Part shown: piece by piece, positions 5,721-10,211 of the stretch
How the letters are laid out: every line of letters starts with the position of its first letter
Numbering within the stretch: the stretch's first letter is position 1
The notes under the pieces: model-generated
What the model saw: the letters and a program-made list of their open reading frames with translations, nothing else
Database searches by the model: none
Told to the model about the DNA's origin: nothing
Assembly (NCBI GenBank): GCA_910584605.1
Contig: CAJUAW010000105.1
Coordinates: 1 to 10,211 of the forward strand
Source: an uncultured Oscillospiraceae bacterium
Lineage (GTDB): Bacteria; Bacillota_A; Clostridia; Oscillospirales; Oscillospiraceae
Length of the DNA: 10,211 bases
Reading direction: 5' to 3'
Position numbers and translations under genes: made by a program

Positions 5721-6089
5721 ATGAAATTCAAGCCGGAAGTTTTTGACGCTTTGCTATCCGACGAGGAGCTGGAGCGGGACTGCGCCCAGGCGCAAGCCCT
5801 CGGCCAGGTGCGGCTGGGAGAGCAGTGCGTCTTCTATCGCAAATTCTCCGGGACAGCCTATCTTCCCTACCGCCAGATTGTCCGGGCCTGGCTGCGGCAG
5901 GAGGAGGTCAAGGCCCGAATGTGCTGCGGCGCCGCCAACTTTGACCAGTTTTACCTGGTGATGGACTGCGCCGACGGCCGGGAGCGCCGGTGGCATATCC
6001 CTGACAAGGCCGAAGGCCAGACCTGTCTGGACCACATTGCCGCCCGAAATCCGGAGGTCAAACTCGGCTATGTGAAGCCGCAGGAATAA
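5721..6089 (+). CDS. Unrecognised small cytoplasmic protein (122 aa)
   Basis: I cannot assign a family. The start at 5721 is supported by GAGGAGG 8 nt upstream and by the promoter at 5667-5695; longer in-frame starts would lie inside the promoter. There is no signal peptide or membrane helix. After an N-terminal helix (EVFDALLSDEELERDCAQAQ, about 6-25), a probably beta-rich stretch (26-90) carries CVFYRKFSGTAYLPYRQIV, a CCG at about 68-70 and FDQFYLVMDCADGRERRWHI. It ends in a short helix. The alternation of strands could suit a small PH-like barrel (weak inference). It stands alone between the divergent rplU promoter and a terminator. Confidence 0.75.
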   Translation: MKFKPEVFDALLSDEELERDCAQAQALGQVRLGEQCVFYRKFSGTAYLPYRQIVRAWLRQEEVKARMCCGAANFDQFYLVMDCADGRERRWHIPDKAEGQTCLDHIAARNPEVKLGYVKPQE

Positions 6090-6092
6090 GGA

Positions 6093-6124
6093 AACGCGGC
6101 CGTCCCATCCGGGACGGCCGCGTT
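6093..6124. terminator. Bidirectional terminator after the 5721 gene and the transporter
   Basis: A perfect 14-bp GC-rich stem (6093-6106 with 6111-6124) with a 4-nt loop ATCC lies between two convergent genes, 3 nt after one stop and 7 nt before the other. U-tracts are short on both sides, but the stem is very stable. Confidence 0.8.
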
Positions 6125-6131
6125 GTTTGAT

Positions 6132-7871
6132 TCAGGCAGCCTTCCGGCCCTTTGCCACAAACAGGAACACAAGCATCAGCACAATGCCGATGGGCAGAGA
6201 GACGATGCCGGGCAGGCCCGCCGTCACCAGCAGACCGGCGGTCAGGTAGGTGATCCCCGAGATTACCGCACAGGAGATGGCGTAGGGCAGCTGGGTGGAC
6301 ACGTGGTTCACGTGGTCGCACTGGGCTCCGGCGGAGGCCATGATGGTGGTGTCGGAAATGGGGGAGCAGTGGTCGCCGCAGACGGCGCCGGCCATACAGG
6401 CAGAGATGCAGATGATGGCCATGGGGTTGCTCATGTCGAACACGCTCTGGACAATGGGAATCAGGATGCCGAAGGTGCCCCAGCTGGTGCCGGTGGCGAA
6501 GGCCAGCAGGCAGCCCACCACAAACACGATGACCGGCAGCAGCACCTGAATGCCGGAGGCGGAGCGGACGAAGTCCCGGACAAAGAACTTGGCGCCCAGG
6601 GAATCGGTCATGCCCTTCAGGGACCAGGCAAAGGTGAGGATCAGGATGGCAGGGACCATAGCCTTAAAGCCCTCGGGGATACAGCCCATCATCTCCTTGA
6701 AGGTCATGGCCCGGCGGATGAAGTAGTAGACAAAGGCGAACAGCAGGCCGAAGGCGGAGCCCAGCATCAGGCCCACCGAGGCGTCGGAGTCGGAGAAAGC
6801 GGTGACGAAGTCGGCCCCGTCGAAGAAGCCGCCGGAGTAAATCATGCCGATGACGCAGGCCACCACCAGCACAAGGATGGGCAGCACCAGATCCAGCACG
6901 GTGCCCTTAGACTCGTCCACCTCGTCGTCCAGCATAGCGTAGGGGTTGGAGCCGGAGAAGAGATCGCCGTTCTCGATGGCGTTCTTCTCGTAGCGGGCCA
7001 TGGGGCCGAACTCCACGTTCAGCACCACCATGCCCACCATCATAACAACGGTGAGAAGGGCGTAGAAGTTGTAGGGGATGGCCCGAATGAACAGGTTCAG
7101 GCCCTGGCCGTCCTCAGCGAAGGAGGCCACGGCGGCAGCCCAGGAGGAGATGGGAGCGATGATGCAGATGGGGGCGGCAGTGGCGTCGATGAGGTAGGCC
7201 AGCTTAGCCCGGGACACATTCTGCTTGTCCGTAACGGGGCGCATAACGCTGCCCACGGTGAGACAGTTGAAATAGTCATCAATAAAGATCAGGCAGCCCA
7301 GCAGAACGGTGGCCAGCTGGACCCCGGCCCGAGACTTGATGTTCTGCTTGGCCCAACGGCCGAAGGCGGCGGAGCCTCCCGCCTTGTTCATCAGGCAGAC
7401 CATGGTGCCCAGGATGACCAGGAAGATCAGGATGCCCACGTTGTATGCGTCGGACAGGGAAGCCACGATGCCGTCGTTAAAGGCGTGGAGCACAGTGCCC
7501 TCAAAGGAGAAGTTGGAGTAGAGCAGGCCGCCCATCAGGATGCCGATGAACAGGGAGGAGTAGACCTCCTTGGTAATCAGGGCCAGGGCGATGGCGATCA
7601 CCGGGGGCAGCAGGGACATGGGGGTGTTGAAGAAATTACTGGGGGAGATGATGTAGCCCACATATTCGCTGTCGGCGCAGGTGTCACAGGGGACGGCCTG
7701 GCCGTCGTCCGACAGGACGATGCCCAGGGTGCCGCAGTCGGGGCATTCAATGTACTTGGTTCCGGTGAGCTCGGTGGGGTCCTCCGACGCTGCAAAGGCG
7801 GTGCAGACCATGGTCAGGAGCAGCATCACAAGCACGACGCTCCGCATAGCCCAGTTTCTTCTGGTTCTCAT
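6132..7871 (-). CDS. NhaC-superfamily transporter, predicted lysine transporter (LysW-type)
   Basis: A 579-aa inner-membrane protein with about a dozen hydrophobic segments, of the NhaC Na+/H+ antiporter superfamily. Family stretches are LLPPVIAIALALITKEVYSS (87-106), FIDDYFNCLTVGS (196-208), ATGTSWGTFG (459-468) and CGDHCSPISDTT (498-509). The ATG at 7871 has AGGAGGG 8 nt upstream; a longer in-frame start would run into the riboswitch terminator. The leader contains a lysine riboswitch, so the substrate is probably lysine: riboswitch-controlled NhaC proteins were named LysW in comparative studies (not the LysW amino-group carrier of Thermus). Unusually, residues 1-27 form a signal peptide (cleavage after AFA), followed by a C43-x2-C46...C62-x2-C65 zinc-ribbon-like element before the first transport helix. 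General annotation would be Na+/H+ antiporter NhaC. Confidence 0.88.
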   Translation of the reverse strand: MRTRRNWAMRSVVLVMLLLTMVCTAFAASEDPTELTGTKYIECPDCGTLGIVLSDDGQAVPCDTCADSEYVGYIISPSNFFNTPMSLLPPVIAIALALITKEVYSSLFIGILMGGLLYSNFSFEGTVLHAFNDGIVASLSDAYNVGILIFLVILGTMVCLMNKAGGSAAFGRWAKQNIKSRAGVQLATVLLGCLIFIDDYFNCLTVGSVMRPVTDKQNVSRAKLAYLIDATAAPICIIAPISSWAAAVASFAEDGQGLNLFIRAIPYNFYALLTVVMMVGMVVLNVEFGPMARYEKNAIENGDLFSGSNPYAMLDDEVDESKGTVLDLVLPILVLVVACVIGMIYSGGFFDGADFVTAFSDSDASVGLMLGSAFGLLFAFVYYFIRRAMTFKEMMGCIPEGFKAMVPAILILTFAWSLKGMTDSLGAKFFVRDFVRSASGIQVLLPVIVFVVGCLLAFATGTSWGTFGILIPIVQSVFDMSNPMAIICISACMAGAVCGDHCSPISDTTIMASAGAQCDHVNHVSTQLPYAISCAVISGITYLTAGLLVTAGLPGIVSLPIGIVLMLVFLFVAKGRKAA

Positions 7872-7922
7872 AAAAAATTCCCTCCTGATTTGATTTGGGG
7901 GCACACATTCCCCCGTCCGCGC

Positions 7923-7959
7923 AAAACAAAACCGCGGGTGCGCAGAACGCGCCCCACGG
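7923..7959 (-). terminator. Riboswitch expression-platform terminator
   Basis: The stem of 7959-7948 with 7943-7932 has 11 pairs including a G-U wobble, one bulged A and a 5-nt loop. It is followed in the minus direction by UUUUUGUUUU-type sequence (7931-7923). It sits between the lysine aptamer and the transporter's ribosome binding site, so it is the regulated terminator rather than a gene-end signal. Confidence 0.88.
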
Positions 7960-7994
7960 CAAAACCGGACGTCCCCGGCATGAGCCAAGGGACC

Positions 7995-8157
7995 TCTGGA
8001 TAGCGCTCCACTCTCGTGACAGTCCGCAAGATATTCTCCCGCGGCCCAGGAAAAACGGCTCAGGCAGGCCGTTTGACCTTCGGCGGCGCACCCTCTCCCC
8101 TGGGACGGCTGCCTGGCCTTGTCCCCCGGTACGCATGAGCGCCGCGCCTCTATCCGC
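7995..8157 (-). ncRNA. Lysine riboswitch aptamer (L box)
   Basis: The minus-strand leader carries the conserved landmarks of the lysine aptamer in order. GGAUAG-AGGCGC at 8155-8144 forms the 5' side of P1 plus the motif leading into P2. GGGUGCGCC at about 8093-8085 closes P2 (8144-8148 with 8085-8089). GCCGAAGG is at 8084-8077. GGACUGUCAC...AGUGGAG at 8024-8006 forms the P5 arm. GCUAUCC closes P1 (8150-8155 with 7998-8003). The length of about 160 nt fits the family. A terminator follows, so lysine is expected to switch the gene off. This makes the downstream transporter part of the lysine regulon. Confidence 0.93.
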
Positions 8158-8172
8158 TATGAAATTGCAATT

Positions 8173-8201
8173 ATCCTACCATGGACTTGCAGGGATGTCA
8201 A
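8173..8201 (-). promoter_or_regulatory. Promoter of the lysine-riboswitch transporter (TTGACA-17-TAGGAT)
   Basis: -35 TTGACA at 8201-8196 and -10 TAGGAT at 8178-8173 on the minus strand, spacer 17 bp. Transcription from about 8166 starts just ahead of the aptamer P1 stem (8157), which supports both calls. The resulting leader is about 295 nt. Between 8202 and 8340 I see no convincing promoter for the divergent gene at 8356. Confidence 0.82.
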
Positions 8202-8355
8202 GCCCAAATCGCCGGAAAAACGACGGAAAATCAATTCTTTCCCTCTCCCGCTCCCGGACATTGCGCCATATTTTTCCGCCCCGTCAAGGCCAAACCGGCT
8301 CCGGCGGCATAGGATGGGACGGTTCCCCATTTTCTCAAGCAAAGGAGTTTTGACC

Positions 8356-9108
8356 ATGGAACTGAAAGTTGACCAGCCCGCTCTGGCCGGACAGAACATC
8401 GACCCTGCCGCCTTTCAGCGGGTGTGGGACCGGGTGATGCCGGAGCAGGCCGCCGCCCGGGAAAATACATCCATCCCTGATACCGCCGTCCCCGCTGAGC
8501 CCACCCAGCCGCCGGAGGAAATTCCCCCGGTCACCGAACAGCCTCCTGCGGAGGAACAGCCTCCCGCTCCCGATCTCTCCCCGGTGCCCGACTGCCCCCA
8601 GGAGAGCCAATGTCCCGAGTGCCCGGAGTGCCCCTCCTGTCCCGAGTGTCCCAGCATCCCCGGCACGCCGTCCACCCCTGAAGCCCCCGCCTTCTGTCTG
8701 GGGGAGGCCTCCCAGGGGGACAGCCAGCGGCTGCAGGAGCTGATGGTCCTGGCCCGGTCCGGGGCCGCCGCCGGACGGGCCATGGCCCGCCGGGCCAGCG
8801 GGACCTGCGCCAAGACCCTGTCCGCCCTGGCCTGCGACCACCGCTCCGCCTTCAAGCGCCTGTCCGCCGCCTACTTCCTCATCACCGGCCAGCGGTATAC
8901 CCCCAAATGCGAGGCGGTCAAGCAGCCCGCCTCCCTGCCCCTGGCCCTGCGCCAGCAGTTCCTCTGGGAGCAGCGGTGGGAGCAGGCCAACCGCCAGGCC
9001 GCCCAGTCCACCGCCGACCCCTGCCTGAAGGAGCTCTACCAGGAGCTGGCCCAGGAGGGGGCGTTCCACGCCGGGACCATCCGCTCCCTGCTGGAGCAGA
9101 TGGGTTGA
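8356..9108 (+). CDS. Ferritin-like-fold protein with Pro/Glu/Cys-rich linker
   Basis: A 250-aa protein without signal peptide. Residues 1-40 contain a short helical motif (FQRVWDRVMPE, 20-30). Residues 41-112 are a Pro/Glu-rich low-complexity linker that includes five cysteines in CPx triplets at 86-100, and C114. Residues about 120-248 look like the helical ferritin-like domain common in Clostridia: LQELMVLARSGAAAGRAMARRA, LSALACDHRSAFKRLSAAYFLITGQRYTP, and ELYQELAQEGAFHAGTIRSLL at the end. The usual D/E-ExxH metal ligands are not intact (ACDHRSAF where relatives have an ExxH), so di-iron catalysis is doubtful. AAAGGAG lies 8 nt before the ATG; a longer in-frame start at 8119 would cross the riboswitch promoter. 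The family call is moderate. Confidence 0.72.
   Translation: MELKVDQPALAGQNIDPAAFQRVWDRVMPEQAAARENTSIPDTAVPAEPTQPPEEIPPVTEQPPAEEQPPAPDLSPVPDCPQESQCPECPECPSCPECPSIPGTPSTPEAPAFCLGEASQGDSQRLQELMVLARSGAAAGRAMARRASGTCAKTLSALACDHRSAFKRLSAAYFLITGQRYTPKCEAVKQPASLPLALRQQFLWEQRWEQANRQAAQSTADPCLKELYQELAQEGAFHAGTIRSLLEQMG
8611..8655 (+). repeat. Five tandem 9-bp CPE/CPS codon repeats
   Basis: Five in-frame 9-bp units encode Cys-Pro-Glu or Cys-Pro-Ser (C86, C89, C92, C95, C98 of the ferritin-like protein). Codons vary between TGT/TGC and CCC/CCG, so the peptide repeat is maintained better than the DNA repeat, which points to selection on the protein. Confidence 0.8.
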
Positions 9109-9134
9109 CTGAAACCCGTCTCTTGAGGTACACT
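9105..9134 (+). promoter_or_regulatory. Possible promoter of the alpha/beta-hydrolase gene
   Basis: TTGACT at 9105-9110 and TACACT at 9129-9134 with an 18-bp spacer. The -35 overlaps the stop codon of the ferritin-like gene. No terminator separates the two genes, so they may also be co-transcribed. Confidence 0.5.
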
Positions 9135-9172
9135 AAGGAAAACGCTCCTTTGGAGCGGAAATGAGGTGCGCT

Positions 9173-10099
9173 ATGATCCAGACTCTGGACTTTTCCTTCC
9201 CCTCCTGCGACGGCATCCACACCGTCCACGCACGGGAGTGGATACCCGAGGGCACGCCCCGGGGAGTGGTGCAGATTGTCCATGGGGTGGCGGAGCACAT
9301 CGGCCGCTATGACCCTGCGGCCCGGTTCCTGGCCTCCCACGGCTATGTGGTGTGCGGCGAGGACCACCTGGGCCACGGTCTCACCGCCGGGGGCAAGTTC
9401 GGCTATTTCGGCCCCAAAAACGGCTGGGACCTGGTGGCCCGGGATGTCCGCCGCCTGCGGGAGCTGGAGGGGGAAAAACACCCCTCCCTGCCCTATGTGA
9501 TCCTGGGCCACTCCATGGGCTCCTTCCTCACCCGCACCTATCTGATCCGCTGGCCGGGCACGGTGGACGCCGCCGTCCTGTCGGGCACGGGCCAGGAGTC
9601 CGCCGCCGCCGTGGCCTCCGGCAAGGCCCTGGCCGAAGTCCTCTGCAAGCTCCGGGGCCCCGACCATGTGAGCAAGCGGTTAAACGACCTGCCCTTTGGC
9701 AGCTACAACCGGGCCTTCAAGCCCAACCGCACCACCTCCGACTGGCTCAGCCGGGACGAGGCGGCGGTGGACGCCTACCTGGCTGACCCGCTGTGCGGCT
9801 TTCTGATCACAGCGGCCATGTTCCAGGACATGATGGGCGGTTTGCAGTTCATTGCCGGCAGGGAGAATCTGTCTAAAATGAACCGGGATACCCCCGTCTA
9901 TTTCCTGTCCGGCGACCACGACCCGGTGGGCTCCATGGGCGCGGGGGTGCGGAAGGTGGAAGCGATGTTCCGCTCCGCCGGGTGTAAGGACGTGACCGTC
10001 AAGCTCTACCCCGGCGGCCGCCACGAGATGTTCAACGAGATCAACCGTCAGGAGGTCTTTGACGGCCTGCTGGCCTGGCTGGAGAGTAAGCTGACCTGA
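9173..10099 (+). CDS. Alpha/beta-hydrolase, monoacylglycerol lipase / S33 (serine aminopeptidase) type
   Basis: A predicted cytoplasmic serine hydrolase for lysolipids, monoacylglycerols or other esters. The 308-aa protein (counted from ATG 9173) has the oxyanion-hole HG (IVHGVAEHIGRY, about 35-46), the nucleophile elbow GHSMGS with Ser114, the acid SGDHDPVG with Asp250, and His284 in GGRHEMFNE. Spacing and order match the Hydrolase_4 family. A cap region covers about 140-225. The start is not certain: ATG 9173 follows GAGGTG closely and begins MIQTLDFSFPS like relatives; ATG 9161, four codons earlier, follows GGAG by 5 nt. A terminator follows the stop. The substrate is unknown. Confidence 0.9.
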   Translation: MIQTLDFSFPSCDGIHTVHAREWIPEGTPRGVVQIVHGVAEHIGRYDPAARFLASHGYVVCGEDHLGHGLTAGGKFGYFGPKNGWDLVARDVRRLRELEGEKHPSLPYVILGHSMGSFLTRTYLIRWPGTVDAAVLSGTGQESAAAVASGKALAEVLCKLRGPDHVSKRLNDLPFGSYNRAFKPNRTTSDWLSRDEAAVDAYLADPLCGFLITAAMFQDMMGGLQFIAGRENLSKMNRDTPVYFLSGDHDPVGSMGAGVRKVEAMFRSAGCKDVTVKLYPGGRHEMFNEINRQEVFDGLLAWLESKLT

Positions 10100-10101
10100 G
10101 A

Positions 10102-10125
10102 AAAACCCGCCTTCCGGCGGGTTTT
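10102..10125. terminator. Bidirectional terminator after the hydrolase gene
   Basis: CCCGCC/GGCGGG stem with a TTCC loop (10106-10111 with 10116-10121), extended by four A-T pairs that double as U-tracts on both strands. It serves the hydrolase gene (stop at 10099) and the converging partial gene (stop at 10130-10128). Confidence 0.9.
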
Positions 10126-10127
10126 CT

Positions 10128-10211
10128 TTATCTCTTTGAAAACAGAAGCGCACCCAGCCCCATGACCAGACACGCTCCCAGCATCACCCAGGAGACGCCG
10201 CTCACACTGCA
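10128..10211 (-). CDS. C-terminus of a membrane or wall-anchored protein (partial)
   Basis: The last 27 codons and the TAA stop of a gene that continues beyond the right edge. The visible peptide is one hydrophobic helix (VSWVMLGACLVMGLGALLF) ending in SKR. This fits either the last membrane helix of an integral protein or the helix and positive tail of a sortase substrate, whose LPxTG motif would lie outside the window. It reads convergently to the hydrolase gene and stops 3 nt from the shared terminator. The short length limits certainty. Confidence 0.6.
   Translation of the reverse strand, partial: CSVSGVSWVMLGACLVMGLGALLFSKR

Noticed and set aside
6123..8003. Plus-strand 626-codon open frame opposite the transporter
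   Set aside because: Its translation is low-complexity (Gly/His/Asp/Gln-rich) and has no family features; the minus strand encodes a clear NhaC protein with promoter, riboswitch and ribosome binding site.
7900..8160. T-box leader for the transporter
   Set aside because: The long leader with a terminator raised this, but the UGGNACCGCG T-box sequence is absent, while lysine aptamer landmarks are all present.
8305..8340. Promoter for the ferritin-like gene around TAGGAT near 8311
   Set aside because: No acceptable -35 hexamer at 16-18 bp upstream.
8119..8355. Longer N-terminus for the ferritin-like protein (start at 8119)
   Set aside because: It would overlap the divergent promoter and the start of the riboswitch, has no ribosome binding site, and the internal ATG at 8356 has AAAGGAG.
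9103..9116. Small hairpin GGGTT...AACCC at the end of the ferritin-like gene
   Set aside because: Five base pairs and no U-tract; too weak for a terminator.
1..10211. CRISPR, transposon ends, attachment sites, tRNA or rRNA genes
   Set aside because: No regularly spaced repeats, transposase motifs, cloverleaf sequences or rRNA signatures were seen on either strand, including around the candidate islet at 2310-4539.

Overview
The window (about 60% GC) reads as chromosomal DNA of a GC-rich Clostridia bacterium, probably Oscillospiraceae-like (the Flavonifractor/Lawsonibacter/Intestinimonas group). The Firmicutes markers are a ribosomal protein L27 with the N-terminal extension cleaved by Prp, the prp gene itself between rplU and rpmA, strong AGGAGG-type ribosome binding sites, TTGACA/TATAAT-type promoters and a lysine riboswitch. 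The family assignment is inference from sequence style; no 16S gene is present.

Left part (1-2256). A partial rsmI (16S rRNA C1402 ribose methyltransferase) reads off the left edge on the minus strand. It is divergent from a TrmN6-type tRNA1(Val) adenine-N6 methyltransferase, which is convergent with obg. The latter two share a bidirectional terminator whose stem includes the obg stop codon.

Middle (2310-4577). Five minus-strand genes follow one strong promoter: a four-helix membrane protein, an XRE regulator, a maltose/galactoside-type O-acetyltransferase, a flavodoxin-like protein and a YciI-like protein, with obg last in line. This block lies between rpmA and obg, which are normally adjacent in Firmicutes, so it looks like an accessory islet inserted in the rplU-prp-rpmA-obg cluster. 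Its promoter is flanked by a perfect 11-bp inverted repeat (14/16 over 16 bp), a good candidate operator for the XRE protein.

Ribosomal block (4540-5621). rplU, prp and rpmA form a tight operon with a consensus promoter, a structured leader of the L21-leader type and a strong terminator. Prp is expected to trim the L27 made by the same operon. A divergent promoter drives an unrecognised 122-aa protein (5721-6089).

Right part (6093-10211). A large NhaC-superfamily transporter is preceded by a roughly 295-nt leader holding a clear lysine riboswitch and an intrinsic terminator. It is therefore better read as a lysine transporter (LysW-type) than as a generic Na+/H+ antiporter. It also carries a signal peptide and a CxxC...CxxC element before the transport domain. 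Divergent from it are a ferritin-like-fold protein with a Pro/Glu/Cys-rich linker containing tandem CPx triplets, then an alpha/beta-hydrolase of the monoacylglycerol lipase/S33 type. The right edge holds the last 27 codons of a minus-strand membrane or wall-anchored protein.

No tRNA, rRNA, CRISPR array, transposase or phage gene was seen.
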